NCBI RefSeq assembly: GCF_900100045.1
Contig: NZ_FNEA01000009.1
Span: 124,001 to 188,000, forward strand
Direction: 5' to 3'
DNA from: Paracoccus denitrificans
GTDB taxonomy: Bacteria > Pseudomonadota > Alphaproteobacteria > Rhodobacterales > Rhodobacteraceae
Length of the DNA stretch: 64,000 nucleotides
This document shows, piece by piece, positions 45,197 to 54,731 of this stretch (position 1 is its first letter; every line of letters starts with the position of its first letter). A program made the position numbers and the translations under genes. The notes beneath the pieces were generated by a model. It did no database searches. It saw only the letters and a program-made list of their open reading frames with translations, and was not told the origin of the DNA.

Positions 45197-45984
45197 CCCT
45201 GCTTCCCGATCCGGCCGAGGCCCGCGCCGCCCGCCTGGCCTGCCGTCAGGGTGCCCCGCGTCCCACGGCGGGCATGGCGCCGGGGTTCACCCAATGCAAC
45301 ATGATCTCTCTGCCCAAGGACTGGGCCTGGGATTTCCTGCTTTATGCGCAGCGCAACCCCAAGCCCTGCCCGGTGCTGGACGTGACCGATCCCGGCAGCC
45401 ACCGCACCGCGCTCGCGCCCAAGGCCGACCTGCGCACCGACATTCCGCTGTATCGCATCTGGCGCGACGGCGTGCTGGCCGAGGAAACCCCCGACGCCAC
45501 CGCCGCCTGGGCCGAGCATCCCGATCTGGTGACCTTCCTGATCGGCTGTTCGTTCACCTTCGAGACGCCCTTGCAGCAAGCGGGGATCGAGGTGCGCCAC
45601 ATCGCCCAAGGGTGCAACGTGCCGATGTTCCTGACCGACCGTGACTGCCGGCCGGCGGGGCGGCTGCATGGCAAGATGGTGGTGTCCATGCGCCCGATCC
45701 CGGCCGGAAGGGTGGCCGAGGCGGCGATGATCTCGGGCCGCACGCCGGCTGTCCACGGCGCCCCGGTGCATATCGGCGCGCCCGAGGCCTTGGGCATTGC
45801 CGACCTGTCGCGCCCCGATTTCGGCGACCCGGTCCAGATCCGGCCGGGCGAGGTGCCGGTGTTCTGGGCCTGCGGCGTGACCCCGCAGGCGGCGTTGATG
45901 GCGTCGAAACCGCCCTTCGCCATCACCCATGCGCCGGGCTACATGTTCATCACCGACGTGCCCGACACGCATTGGCAGGTGTGA
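45193..45984 (+). CDS. DUF1445 / D-glutamate cyclase-like putative hydro-lyase (YcsI)
   Basis: A 263-residue YcsI/DUF1445 protein. Signatures are [33 protein letters not shown] and [12 protein letters not shown] mammalian relative interconverts D-glutamate and 5-oxo-D-proline, so the protein may act on the D-form of the same lactam. It sits between pxpA and pxpBC as ycsI does in Bacillus. Confidence 0.85.
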   Translation: MTLLPDPAEARAARLACRQGAPRPTAGMAPGFTQCNMISLPKDWAWDFLLYAQRNPKPCPVLDVTDPGSHRTALAPKADLRTDIPLYRIWRDGVLAEETPDATAAWAEHPDLVTFLIGCSFTFETPLQQAGIEVRHIAQGCNVPMFLTDRDCRPAGRLHGKMVVSMRPIPAGRVAEAAMISGRTPAVHGAPVHIGAPEALGIADLSRPDFGDPVQIRPGEVPVFWACGVTPQAALMASKPPFAITHAPGYMFITDVPDTHWQV

Positions 45985-45986
45985 CC

Positions 45987-47540
45987 ATGCGCTTTCTGCC
46001 CATCGGGCCCCGCACCCTGCTGGCGGAACTGGACGACCTGGACCAGACGCTGGCGCTGTTCGACGCGCTCTTGGCCGATCCGGTGCCGGGCGTGGCCGAG
46101 ATTGTTCCGGCCGCCCGCACGCTGATGATCCGCACCGCGCCGGGCGTTGCCGCCGACGCGCGGCTGGCCGGCGCGATCCTCGCCCGCCAGCCTGCCCCCG
46201 GCACACAGCCCAACGCGCGCGCCAGCGAGACGGTCGAGCTGCCGGTGACCTATGACGGCGAGGACCTGGCCGATGTCGCGGCCCATATGGGCCTGACCGA
46301 GGCCGAGGTGATCGCCGCCCATCAGGAAACCATCTGGCAGGTGGCCTTTTGCGGCTTCGCGCCCGGTTTCGCCTATATGACCTGCGATGATCCGCGCTTC
46401 GACCTGCCGCGCCGCCCGGCGCCGCGGACACGTATTCCGGCGGGCTCGGTGGCACTGGCCGGGCGCTTTTGCGGCGTCTATCCGCAGGAGACCCCCGGCG
46501 GTTGGCAGCTGATCGGCCGGACCGAGGTGCCGATGTGGGATCTGTCCCGCGACCCGCCCGCGCTGCTGCGCCCCGGTGTGCGCTGCCGCTTTGTGGCGCG
46601 CCGGGCCGAGGTTCACGCCTCGGCCACCATCCCGCAGCCGCAGCCCGAGCAGGGCCTGCGCCTGCTCTCCACCGCCTTTCCCATCGTCTTTCAGGACGAG
46701 GGGCGGCCGGGGCAGGGCGGGCAGGGCGTCTCGGCCTCGGGTGCGCTGGACATGGGCGCGGCGCGCCGGGCCAATCGCGCCGTCGGCAACCCCTCGGACA
46801 CGCCGGTTCTGGAGATCACGCTGGGCCCCGTTCGCCTGCGGGCCGACCAGCCGATGACGCTGGCCCTGACCGGCGCGTCACAGGCCAGCATCGCCGGTCA
46901 TGCCGTTCCGCACGGTGCAGCCTTTGCCGTGGATGCGGGCGACGAAATCACCATTGCCCCACCCGGCGCGGGCATGCGCAGCTACCTTGCCCTGCGCGGC
47001 GGGTTCCGGGTCGCGCCGGTTCTGGGCTCGGCCGCCACCGATACGCTGGCCCATGTCGGCCCCGAGCCGGTGGTGGCAGGCACCGTGCTGGCCGTCGCGA
47101 ACCATTCCGCCGTCGCCGCAGCCGCGGCCGAGGCCGAACCCGCGTTGCCGAAACCCGGCGATCTGGTGGAACTGCCGGTGACGCTTGGCCCCCGCGCCGA
47201 CTGGTTCACGCCGGACATGGTGCGGCATTTCCTGACCCAGGAATGGCTGGTGACGCCGCAAAGCTCGCGCGTCGGCATCCGCCTGCAAGGCGATGCGGTG
47301 ACGCGCGAGGATGCGGTCGAGCTGCCCTCGGAAGGGACCGAGACCGGCGCCATCCAGATCCCGCATTCCGGCCAGCCGGTGCTGTTTCTGGCCGACCATC
47401 CGCTGACCGGCGGCTATCCGGTCATCGCCACCCTGCGCCCCGAGGCGCTGGACCTGGCCGGGCAGATCCCGCCCGGCGCCCGCATCCGCTTTACCGCCAG
47501 CGCCGATTTCGCACCCATCACGCCAGAGAGGCCCGCATGA
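45987..47540 (+). CDS. Fused PxpB-PxpC (KipI-KipA; allophanate hydrolase/carboxyltransferase-like)
   Basis: A 517-residue fusion. Residues 1-205 are PxpB/KipI (AHS1), with [13 protein letters not shown] and [11 protein letters not shown]. From about 225 to the end it is PxpC/KipA (AHS2), with [22 protein letters not shown] and [13 protein letters not shown]. The same pair of domains makes up the carboxyltransferase part of urea carboxylase. Either it completes 5-oxoprolinase with PxpA, or it accepts carboxyl groups from the BC-BCCP gene whose start overlaps its stop, or both. Confidence 0.85.
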   Translation: MRFLPIGPRTLLAELDDLDQTLALFDALLADPVPGVAEIVPAARTLMIRTAPGVAADARLAGAILARQPAPGTQPNARASETVELPVTYDGEDLADVAAHMGLTEAEVIAAHQETIWQVAFCGFAPGFAYMTCDDPRFDLPRRPAPRTRIPAGSVALAGRFCGVYPQETPGGWQLIGRTEVPMWDLSRDPPALLRPGVRCRFVARRAEVHASATIPQPQPEQGLRLLSTAFPIVFQDEGRPGQGGQGVSASGALDMGAARRANRAVGNPSDTPVLEITLGPVRLRADQPMTLALTGASQASIAGHAVPHGAAFAVDAGDEITIAPPGAGMRSYLALRGGFRVAPVLGSAATDTLAHVGPEPVVAGTVLAVANHSAVAAAAAEAEPALPKPGDLVELPVTLGPRADWFTPDMVRHFLTQEWLVTPQSSRVGIRLQGDAVTREDAVELPSEGTETGAIQIPHSGQPVLFLADHPLTGGYPVIATLRPEALDLAGQIPPGARIRFTASADFAPITPERPA

Positions 47541-49303
47541 CCATTTTCGCCACCGGTCCCACCCGCCCGATCCGCCGCCTGCTGATCGCCAATCGGGGCG
47601 AGATCGCCGTCCGCGTGATCCGTGCCTGCCGCGACGAGGGCATCGAAAGCGTCGCCGTCTATGCCGATGCCGACCGCGACGCGATCTTCGTGCGCATGGC
47701 CGACCAGGCCCAGGCGCTGGGGGGCGACAAGCCCGCCGAGACCTATCTGGATGCCGGCAAGATCATCGCCATCGCCCGGGCGGCCGGCGCCGATGCCATC
47801 CATCCGGGCTATGGCTTCCTGTCCGAGCGCGCCGAATTCGCGCAGGCGGTGCAGGATGCCGGGCTGATCTGGATCGGCCCCGATCCCAAGGTGATCGAGG
47901 CTTTGGGCGACAAGATCGAGGCCCGCCGCATCGCCGAGGCCGTGGGCGCGCCCCTGGTCGCCGGCACCCCGGGCCCTGTCGAAAGCCCCGCCGAGGCGTT
48001 GGCTTTCGCCCGTCAGCACGGTTTGCCCATCGCGATCAAGGCCGCATTTGGCGGCGGCGGGCGTGGCATGAAAGTCGCTTGGCGCCTGGAAGAGGTCGAG
48101 GAGCTGTTCGAATCCGCCACCCGCGAGGCGCTGACCGCCTTTGGCCGCGGCGAATGCTTCATCGAGCAGTTCCTTGACCGCCCGCGCCATGTCGAGGCGC
48201 AGGTGCTGGCCGACAAGCACGGCACCGTCAAGGTGATCGGCACCCGCGACTGTTCGCTGCAACGCCGCAACCAGAAGCTGGTCGAGGAGGCGCCCGCGCC
48301 GTTCCTGACCGACGAGCAGCGCGCCCGCATCCACGACTCGGCCCGGGCCATCTGCGCCCATGCCGGCTATAGCGGCGCCGGAACGGTGGAATACCTGCTG
48401 TCTGCCAATGGCACGATTTCCTTCCTGGAGGTGAATACGCGGCTGCAGGTCGAGCATCCGGTGACCGAGGAAACCACCGGCATCGACCTGGTGCGCGGCA
48501 TGATCCGCGTGGCGCAAGGCGCAAGGCTGGCCGACGAGACGGTGCCCGAGCCGCGCGGCCATGCCATCGAGTTCCGCATCAATGCGGAAGACCCGGCCCG
48601 GGGGTTCCTCCCCACTCCCGGGCCGGTCGAGGTCTTCGATGCGCCCTCGGGGCCGGGCATCCGCATGGATAGCGGCGTGGCCCAAGGCTCGGTGGTGCCG
48701 GGCAGCTTCGATTCGCTGATGGCCAAGCTGATCGTGACCGGCGCGACTCGGCAGGAAGCCTTGCAGCGCGCCGAACGGGCGCTGCGCGAATTCCGTATCG
48801 AGGGCGTGGCCTCGGTGCTGCCCTTTGCCCGCGCCGTGCTGGCCCAGCCGGACTTTCGCGCCGAGGACGGGGATTTCCGCGTCCACACCCGCTGGATCGA
48901 GACCGATTTCGCCGAGGCGCTGGCCGAGGCGGTCGCGCCCCATGCCCGCGTCGCGCCGGCCGCGCAGGCGCCGTTGTTGCGCCTTGCCATCGAGATCGAC
49001 GGCAAGCGGCACGAGCTGGGCCTGCCCGCGAACCTGCTTTCGGCCTTGCCCGCCGGCGGTGCCTCTGCGGTGCAACCCGCGCCCGAGGCGGATGAGGCGG
49101 TGCTGACCGCCCCGGTGCCCGGCACGCTGACGCTGTGGCAGGCCGAGGACGAGGCCGAGGTCGAGCAGGGCCAGGTCGTCGCCGTCATCGAGGCGATGAA
49201 GATGGAGACCCGCATCGAGGCGCATCGGGCGGGCAAGCTGACCCGCATCGCCGCGCAGGGCGAGGTGCTGGGCTTTGGCGCGGCCCTGGCGCGGATCGAC
49301 TGA
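47537..49303 (+). CDS. Biotin carboxylase fused to biotin carboxyl carrier protein
   Basis: A 588-residue protein. Residues 10-455 are a biotin carboxylase ([20 protein letters not shown]-grasp loop [28 protein letters not shown]). After a variable linker the C-terminal 70 residues are a biotinyl domain with EAMKMET. No acyl-CoA carboxyltransferase gene is nearby. ATG 47537 overlaps the pxpBC stop (ATGA). The physical coupling suggests that the carboxyl acceptor domain is the PxpBC fusion rather than a CoA carboxylase. Confidence 0.87.
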   Translation: MTIFATGPTRPIRRLLIANRGEIAVRVIRACRDEGIESVAVYADADRDAIFVRMADQAQALGGDKPAETYLDAGKIIAIARAAGADAIHPGYGFLSERAEFAQAVQDAGLIWIGPDPKVIEALGDKIEARRIAEAVGAPLVAGTPGPVESPAEALAFARQHGLPIAIKAAFGGGGRGMKVAWRLEEVEELFESATREALTAFGRGECFIEQFLDRPRHVEAQVLADKHGTVKVIGTRDCSLQRRNQKLVEEAPAPFLTDEQRARIHDSARAICAHAGYSGAGTVEYLLSANGTISFLEVNTRLQVEHPVTEETTGIDLVRGMIRVAQGARLADETVPEPRGHAIEFRINAEDPARGFLPTPGPVEVFDAPSGPGIRMDSGVAQGSVVPGSFDSLMAKLIVTGATRQEALQRAERALREFRIEGVASVLPFARAVLAQPDFRAEDGDFRVHTRWIETDFAEALAEAVAPHARVAPAAQAPLLRLAIEIDGKRHELGLPANLLSALPAGGASAVQPAPEADEAVLTAPVPGTLTLWQAEDEAEVEQGQVVAVIEAMKMETRIEAHRAGKLTRIAAQGEVLGFGAALARID

Positions 49304-49317
49304 GCCGCTTTGACATT

Positions 49318-49376
49318 TCCCGGCGGGCCGTGCCAATTCGGCCCATCGGCGCTTGGGCGCCGGTCGCCCGCCGGGA
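49318..49376 (+). promoter_or_regulatory. Nested inverted repeats abutting the AbrB-type start codon
   Basis: TCCCGGCGGGC (49318-49328) and GCCCGCCGGGA (49366-49376) are perfect 11-base arms; the second ends at the base before ATG 49377 and covers any ribosome site. Inside is a second perfect hairpin, CGGCGC-TTGG-GCGCCG (49347-49362). In mRNA this would hide the start, so translational control is possible. Confidence 0.55.
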
Positions 49377-50414
49377 ATGACGATGAGCCTGCTGAACCGC
49401 CGCATCCTGACCTCTGCGCTGGCCGCCCTGGGCGGCGCGGCCTTTCTGCTGTTGCACCTGCCGCTGCCCATGCTGCTGGGACCGATGCTGGCCTGCCTGA
49501 TCGCGGCGCTGGCGGGGGCGCCCCTGGCCGGGGCCGGACAGTTCGGCATCTTCATGCGCACCATCCTGGGGGTGGCGGTCGGCGCCTCGATCACGCCCGG
49601 CGTGCTGGCGGAACTGCCGGACGTGGCGGCCTCGCTGCTGTTCGTGCCGGGCTTCATCGGGGTGATCGCGCTGGTCGGTTATCCGCTGTTCCGCCGCGTC
49701 TTCGGCTTCGACCACGCGACGGCATGGTATGGCGCCATGCCCGGCGGCTTGCAGGACATGCTGGTCTTTGGCGAAGAGGCCGGCGGCGACATCCGCGCAT
49801 TGTCGCTGATCCATGCGACGCGGGTGCTGGTGATCGTGACCGTCGCGCCGCTGATCATGACCGCCTGGTGGGGCGTGGACCTGTCGCAGCCGCCCGGCAC
49901 GCCGATGCGCGCCACTGGCGCGGCCGAGATTGCGCTGATGGTCGCCGCCGGGCTGATCGGCTGGAAGGGGGCCGAGCGGCTGGGCATCTTCGGCGCCTCG
50001 ATCCTGGGACCGATGGTGCTGACGGCGGCGCTGTCGCTGTCGGGCCTGATCACCCAACGCCCGCCGGCCGAGATGATCCAGGCCGCGCAGTTCTTCATCG
50101 GCATCGCGGTCGGGGTGAAATACGCCGGCATCACCCTGCGCGAATTGCGGCTGCATGTGACGGCCGGCATCGTCTATGCGCTGCTGCTGGCCTGGATCAG
50201 CCTGATCTTCATCGAGGTGATCGTGCATCTGCGGCTTGCGCCGGGGCTGGACGCCTTCCTGGCGTTCCTGCCGGGTGGCCAGGCCGAGATGGTGGTGATC
50301 GCACTGATCGCCGGCGCGGACCTGGCCTATGTGGTCAGCCATCACCTGCTGCGCATGATCATCGTCATCGTGCTGGGCCCGGTGGTGGGCAAGGTGCTGG
50401 GCCGGCGCAGCTAG
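49377..50414 (+). CDS. AbrB-family membrane protein (putative transporter)
   Basis: A 345-residue protein with about ten helices in two homologous halves (LLGPMLACLIAALAG and ILGPMVLTAALSLSG). GAMPGGLQDMLVFGEEAGGD and AFLPGGQAEMVVIALIAGAD are the paired family signatures. Despite its database name it is a membrane protein, not a DNA-binding AbrB. It follows the carboxylase gene by 73 bp; its role may be uptake or efflux linked to the operon. ATG 49383 is also possible. Confidence 0.75.
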   Translation: MTMSLLNRRILTSALAALGGAAFLLLHLPLPMLLGPMLACLIAALAGAPLAGAGQFGIFMRTILGVAVGASITPGVLAELPDVAASLLFVPGFIGVIALVGYPLFRRVFGFDHATAWYGAMPGGLQDMLVFGEEAGGDIRALSLIHATRVLVIVTVAPLIMTAWWGVDLSQPPGTPMRATGAAEIALMVAAGLIGWKGAERLGIFGASILGPMVLTAALSLSGLITQRPPAEMIQAAQFFIGIAVGVKYAGITLRELRLHVTAGIVYALLLAWISLIFIEVIVHLRLAPGLDAFLAFLPGGQAEMVVIALIAGADLAYVVSHHLLRMIIVIVLGPVVGKVLGRRS

Positions 50415-50463
50415 GTCCAAGAACAACCATGGCCCGACCGGGTCGCAAGAGGAGAGAAGACGC

Positions 50464-51027
50464 ATGAGCCATCGCATCCTGAAAGCCGCGGACCATCGCC
50501 GCATGCCGTGGAAGAACGGCAGGGGCGAGACGGTCGAGATCGCCGTTCATCCCCAGGGCGCGGGGCTTGCCGATTTCGGCTGGCGGGTCAGCATGGCGGG
50601 GGTAAGCGAGGACGGCGATTTCTCGATCTTTCCGCAGATCGACCGCACCCTTGCGGTGCTGACCGGAGAGGGGATCGAGCTTGACGTGCAGGGACAGGCC
50701 AGGCGGCGGCTGACACCGGAATCCGGGCCGCTGGCCTTTCCGGCGGATGTGCCGACCTCGGCGCGGCTGCTGGGGGGACCGATCACCGACCTGAACGTGA
50801 TGACCCGGCGCGGCGCCTTTACCCATCGCCTGTCGCGGCTGACCGAGGCGGCGGTGGGCGCGCCCGGCTGGCGGCTGGTGCTGGCGACGGCGCCGGTGGT
50901 GCTGGACCTTGCCGGCGCGACCGTGGCGCTGGACCAGCTTGACGCGCTGTTTTGCGAGGGGCCGGATGCCGCGCTGCCCGTCGGGCCCGCCGCGGATGCC
51001 TGGCTGATCGAGATCGACCGCGCCTAG
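50464..51027 (+). CDS. HutD/Ves-family cupin protein
   Basis: A 187-residue HutD-type bicupin. Signatures are RMPWKNGRGETVEIAVHP, FGWRVSMAGVSEDGDFSIFPQIDRTL and GPITDLNVMTRRGAF. HutD proteins accompany histidine utilization genes and are thought to bind N-formyl-glutamate or a related metabolite. Here the company is 5-oxoproline metabolism, also a glutamate derivative. GAGGAGAGAAG precedes ATG 50464, 49 bp after the AbrB-type gene. Confidence 0.82.
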   Translation: MSHRILKAADHRRMPWKNGRGETVEIAVHPQGAGLADFGWRVSMAGVSEDGDFSIFPQIDRTLAVLTGEGIELDVQGQARRRLTPESGPLAFPADVPTSARLLGGPITDLNVMTRRGAFTHRLSRLTEAAVGAPGWRLVLATAPVVLDLAGATVALDQLDALFCEGPDAALPVGPAADAWLIEIDRA

Positions 51028-51076
51028 GGGACGGTGGGCCTGGGGGACGGCGGCCGGCGCCCTCCGCTCGCTGCGC

Positions 51077-52111
51077 TCAGCGCCAGCCGAGCGCGGGGGC
51101 GACGTGGCTCAGCACTGCCTCGATCACATGGGCGTTGTAATCGACGCCCAACTGGTTCGGCACGGTCAGCAGCAGGGTGTCGGCCTCGGCGATGGCCTCG
51201 TCCTCGCGCAACTCTTCGATCAGCCGGTCCGGTTCGGCAGTATAGCCGCGGCCGAAGATCGAGCGGGTTTCCTCGATAAAGCCGATCTGATCGGCTTCCT
51301 TGCCGCCGCGGCCGAAATACATCCGGTCGCGGTCGTCCATCAGCGGAAAGATCGAGCGGCTGACCGAGACCCTCGGCTCGCGCTCATGCCCAGCCGCCGC
51401 CCAGGCCTCGCGATAGGCGCGGATCTGCTCGGCCTGCTGGACGTGGAAGGGCTTGCCGTTCTCGTCCGTCTTGAGCGTCGAGCTTTGCAGATGCATGCCC
51501 AGCTGCGCCGCCCAGCGGGCGGTGTCGTTCGAGGCGGCGCCCCACCAGATCCGCTCGCGCAGGCCCGGCGAATGCGGCTCGATCCGCAGAAGGCCCGGCG
51601 GGTTCGGAAACATCGGGCGCGGGTTCGGCCGGGCGAAGCCGTGCCCCTCGATCACGTTCAGGAACACCTCGGCATGGCGCCGGGCCATGTCGGCGTCGCT
51701 TTCCTCCTCGGCCGGGGTATAGCCGAAATAGCGCCAGCCCTCGATCACCTGCTCGGGCGAGCCGCGCGAGATGCCAAGCTGCAGCCGCCCCTGCGAGATC
51801 AGGTCGGCCGCCCCGGCATCCTCGGCCATATACAGCGGGTTTTCATAGCGCATGTCGATGACGGCGGTGCCGATCTCGATGCGCTGGGTGCGCGCGCCCA
51901 CCGCGGCCAGCAGCGGAAAGGGCGAGGCCAGCTGGCGCGCATAATGATGCACGCGGAAATAGGCGCCGTCCGCGCCCAGTTCCTCGGCCGCGACGGCCAG
52001 CTCGATGGATTGCAGCAGCGTGTCCTGGGCGCTGCGGGCCTGCGAGGCGGGCTCGTCCGACCAATGGCCGAAGGACAGGAAACCGATCTTCTTCACGCCA
52101 ATCTTCTTCAC
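51077..52111 (-). CDS. LLM-class flavin-dependent oxidoreductase
   Basis: A 344-residue luciferase-like monooxygenase. Blocks are AVAAEELGADGAYFRVHHYARQ, DLISQGRLQLGISRGSPEQV and RIWWGAASNDTARWAAQLGMH. It uses reduced flavin from a partner; an FMN reductase is encoded 3 kb away. The GTG start at 52111 overlaps the LysR stop (GTGA), which decides the start. The first 15 bases are repeated in tandem, giving [10 protein letters not shown]. Confidence 0.8.
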   Translation of the reverse strand: MKKIGVKKIGFLSFGHWSDEPASQARSAQDTLLQSIELAVAAEELGADGAYFRVHHYARQLASPFPLLAAVGARTQRIEIGTAVIDMRYENPLYMAEDAGAADLISQGRLQLGISRGSPEQVIEGWRYFGYTPAEEESDADMARRHAEVFLNVIEGHGFARPNPRPMFPNPPGLLRIEPHSPGLRERIWWGAASNDTARWAAQLGMHLQSSTLKTDENGKPFHVQQAEQIRAYREAWAAAGHEREPRVSVSRSIFPLMDDRDRMYFGRGGKEADQIGFIEETRSIFGRGYTAEPDRLIEELREDEAIAEADTLLLTVPNQLGVDYNAHVIEAVLSHVAPALGWR

Positions 52112-53082
52112 GGGGCGACCTTTGGGGTTGTGGGTTCCTGGGATATGGGGTCGCGGCGCGCGGATACCCAGCCGGCCTGCCATGCCGGGCTGCTCAGTTC
52201 CACTGCCAGATGGTCGATGAAGCGGCGCAGCTTGGCCGGCATCGGCTGGACCGGCGGCCAGACCGCGACGATGGGCAGCGGCCTTGTGCCGAAGCCGGGC
52301 AGCACCCGCTCCAGCCGCCCGTCGGCCAGCGCCGGGGCGACGACGAAGCCGGGCAGCATGGCCAGTCCCAGCCCCTCGATGGTCATGTCGCGGATCGCCT
52401 CGCCATTGTTCATCGACAGCCGCCCCTGCACGAAGGGCGAGACGAAGCGGTCGCGGTCCTGGAATTGCCAGAGCTGGCTGTTCGGCAGGTGGCTGTAGCC
52501 GATCACCTCATGCTCGCGCAGGTCGGCAAGCGTCTGCGGGCGGCCCTTGCGATCCAGATAGGCGGGGCTGGCGCAGGCGATGCTTGCATCCTCGCACAGC
52601 TTGCGCTGCATCAGCGCCTTGTCGCGCATCTTGCCGATGCGGATGCCGATGTCGAAGCCTTCGCGCGCCAGGTCGCGGCTGCGGTCGTCGTAGTCGACGC
52701 TGATCTCCAGCTCGGGGTTCTGGGCGGCGAAGCGGGCGATGATCGGCCCCAGATGCAGCACGCCGAAGCTCATCGGCGCGGCGACGGACAGGCTGCCGCG
52801 CAGGGGTGCCAGCCCGTCCATGTCCCAGGCTGTGCTTTCGGCGGCCGCGATGAGTTCCGCCAGCGCCGGGCGCAGCCGCTCGGCCAGGCGCAGCGCCGCC
52901 TCGGTCGGCGTGATGCGGCCGGCATTGCGGCGAAACAGCGCCGCGCCCAACGTGGCCTCCAGGTCGGTGATCCGCTTGCTGACCACGGATTTCGACAGGT
53001 TCAGCCGTGCGGCGGCGGCGGTGACGGTGCCCAGCTCCATCACCGTCAGGAAGGTTTCCAGATCGTTCAGGTCATAGCGCAT
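52108..53082 (-). CDS. LysR-family regulator of the quinone/electrophile cluster
   Basis: A 324-residue LysR protein with winged helix [22 protein letters not shown] then [14 protein letters not shown]. The effector domain begins near residue 93. It is divergent from the MhqO-like gene and translationally coupled to the LLM gene. Its C-terminus (about 300-324) is longer than usual, perhaps because the frame runs into the LLM start. A dyad at 53108-53126 is its likely site. Confidence 0.82.
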   Translation of the reverse strand: MRYDLNDLETFLTVMELGTVTAAAARLNLSKSVVSKRITDLEATLGAALFRRNAGRITPTEAALRLAERLRPALAELIAAAESTAWDMDGLAPLRGSLSVAAPMSFGVLHLGPIIARFAAQNPELEISVDYDDRSRDLAREGFDIGIRIGKMRDKALMQRKLCEDASIACASPAYLDRKGRPQTLADLREHEVIGYSHLPNSQLWQFQDRDRFVSPFVQGRLSMNNGEAIRDMTIEGLGLAMLPGFVVAPALADGRLERVLPGFGTRPLPIVAVWPPVQPMPAKLRRFIDHLAVELSSPAWQAGWVSARRDPISQEPTTPKVAP

Positions 53083-53107
53083 GGCGCAAGCTTACCCGGT
53101 CCCGCAT

Positions 53108-53137
53108 CGTTCGCAATGGCCGAACGCGATGTTCGCA
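53108..53137. promoter_or_regulatory. Candidate LysR operator with an extra half-site
   Basis: CGTTCG-N7-CGAACG (53108-53126) is a perfect dyad 25 bases from the LysR start. GTTCGCA occurs at 53109 and again at 53131, exactly 22 bp (two helical turns) apart, as expected for recognition and activation half-sites. Confidence 0.5.
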
Positions 53138-53201
53138 GTCGCTCCGGTGGCGGAAACGGCCGCGATGCCCGATATTGGTGCCAAGAGAAAGGAGGCCCAT
53201 C

Positions 53202-54146
53202 ATGGAGCTGACCGGAATTCACCACCTGACGGCGATCACCGCCGACGCGCCCGGCAACAAGCGGTTCTATACCGATACGCTGGGGCTGCGGCTGGTCAAG
53301 AAGACCGTCAACCAGGACGACACCAGCGCCTATCACCTGTTCTATGCCGACGGGTTGGCCCGTCCCGGCACCGACCTGACCTTTTTCGACTGGCCGGCGG
53401 CGCCGGAACGGCGCGGGACGCATTCGATCAGCCGCACCGGGCTGCGGGTCGCGGGCGACAGCCTTGACTATTGGGCCGGCCGGCTTGCGGATCGCGGCCT
53501 GACCCTGGGGCGGGTCGCCGAGATCGACACCCGCGCCAGCCTCGACTTCGAGGACCCCGAAGGCCAGCGTTTCCGCCTGACCGAAGACGCGCAGGATGCG
53601 GTGACCGCGCCTTGGGAAAAAAGCCCGGTGCCGGCGCAGCACCAGATCCACGGGCTGGGGCCGATCACCATCTCGGTGCCGGACCTGGCGCCGACCGAGA
53701 TCGTGCTGACCCATGTGATGGGCATGCGCAAGGTCCGCGACTATGCCAGCCCCGACGGGCACGGCACCGTCCATGTCTACGAGATGGGGCAGGGTGGTCC
53801 TTCGGCGGAATTGCATGTCGCGGTCCAGCCCGACCTTGCCGTGGCGCGGCAAGGCGCGGGCGGGGTGCATCACGTCGCCTTCCGCGTGCCGGACAAGCCC
53901 GCCATCCACGATTGGGCCAGGCGGCTGAACGAGATGCGCGTCCCCAGTTCGGGCGAGGTCGAGCGCTATTATTTCCGCTCGCTCTATTTCCGCGAGCCGG
54001 GCGGCAACCTGTTCGAGATCGCCAGCGATGAACCCGGCTTTGCCGTGGACGAACCGCTGGAGAGCCTGGGCGAGACGCTGTCCCTGCCGCCCTTCCTGGA
54101 AGGGCAGCGCGCGCAGATCGAGGCGCGGCTGAAGCCGCTGGACTGA
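53202..54146 (+). CDS. VOC-family ring-cleaving dioxygenase, MhqO-like
   Basis: A 314-residue two-domain glyoxalase/dioxygenase. Metal ligands are visible: His in GIHHLTAIT and [11 protein letters not shown], Glu in [12 protein letters not shown]. In Bacillus, MhqO and relatives cleave hydroquinone-type compounds under quinone stress. AAGGAGG precedes ATG 53202. It is divergent from the LysR-LLM pair and has its own terminator. Confidence 0.83.
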   Translation: MELTGIHHLTAITADAPGNKRFYTDTLGLRLVKKTVNQDDTSAYHLFYADGLARPGTDLTFFDWPAAPERRGTHSISRTGLRVAGDSLDYWAGRLADRGLTLGRVAEIDTRASLDFEDPEGQRFRLTEDAQDAVTAPWEKSPVPAQHQIHGLGPITISVPDLAPTEIVLTHVMGMRKVRDYASPDGHGTVHVYEMGQGGPSAELHVAVQPDLAVARQGAGGVHHVAFRVPDKPAIHDWARRLNEMRVPSSGEVERYYFRSLYFREPGGNLFEIASDEPGFAVDEPLESLGETLSLPPFLEGQRAQIEARLKPLD

Positions 54147-54168
54147 ACCGCACCCCCTGACGAAACAA

Positions 54169-54197
54169 GGCCGCCGGAGCGATCCGGCGGCCCTTTT
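54169..54197 (+). terminator. Terminator after the MhqO-like gene
   Basis: A perfect 10-bp stem GGCCGCCGGA / TCCGGCGGCC around GCGA, followed by CTTTT, 22 bases after the stop. Confidence 0.85.
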
Positions 54198-54298
54198 CAT
54201 GCACGCGGGAAACCGCCTGCCTCTGGCGGCCCTGTTGCCGCATCGGGGGTTTCGCCCCATGCTCCTTGCCGCGACAGGACGGAACGGAGCGATGCGGC

Positions 54299-54700
54299 AT
54301 GAGCCAGTCGGAAAAGGGAACGCCTGCCTCGGAACTGATCGATGCGCGGATCAGGGAACTGGGCAACTGGCGCGGCGAAACGCTGGCGCGGCTGCGCGCC
54401 CTGATCCACGAGGCCGATCCCGAGGTGGTCGAGGAATGGAAATGGCGCGGCGTGCCGGTCTGGTCGCATGACGGCATCCTCTGCACCGGCGAGACCTACA
54501 GCCAGGTGGTCAAGATGACCTTCGCCAAGGGCGCGGCGCTGGAGGATCCCTCGGGCCTGTTCAACGCCAGCCTTGAGGGCAACACCCGCCGCGCCATCGA
54601 CCTGCGCGAGGGAGAGCGGATCAAGGCCGAGGCGCTCAAGGCGCTGATCCGCGCCGCCGTGGCGCTGAACCGGGCCAGGAAAAAGGGGCGATCGAAGTGA
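54299..54700 (+). CDS. DUF1801 family protein
   Basis: A 133-residue protein. The DUF1801 block EVVEEWKWRGVPVWSHDGILC is followed by VKMTFAKGAALEDP and NTRRAIDLREGERI. The fold resembles frataxin/YdhG proteins; no activity is established. It ends with a lysine-rich tail, and the DNA for that tail forms part of the terminator of the convergent FMN-reductase gene. Confidence 0.8.
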   Translation: MSQSEKGTPASELIDARIRELGNWRGETLARLRALIHEADPEVVEEWKWRGVPVWSHDGILCTGETYSQVVKMTFAKGAALEDPSGLFNASLEGNTRRAIDLREGERIKAEALKALIRAAVALNRARKKGRSK

Positions 54701-54709
54701 CCGCCCCTT
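54678..54709 (-). terminator. Terminator of the FMN reductase, overlapping the DUF1801 stop codon
   Basis: AAGGGGCG (54683-54690) and CGCCCCTT (54702-54709) pair perfectly around 11 bases. In the leftward direction the stem is followed by a T-run (54680-54684 read in reverse). The hairpin includes the DUF1801 stop at 54698-54700, so one sequence serves both convergent genes. Confidence 0.7.
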
Positions 54710-54731
54710 CCAACTGACTGATCCGATCGCT

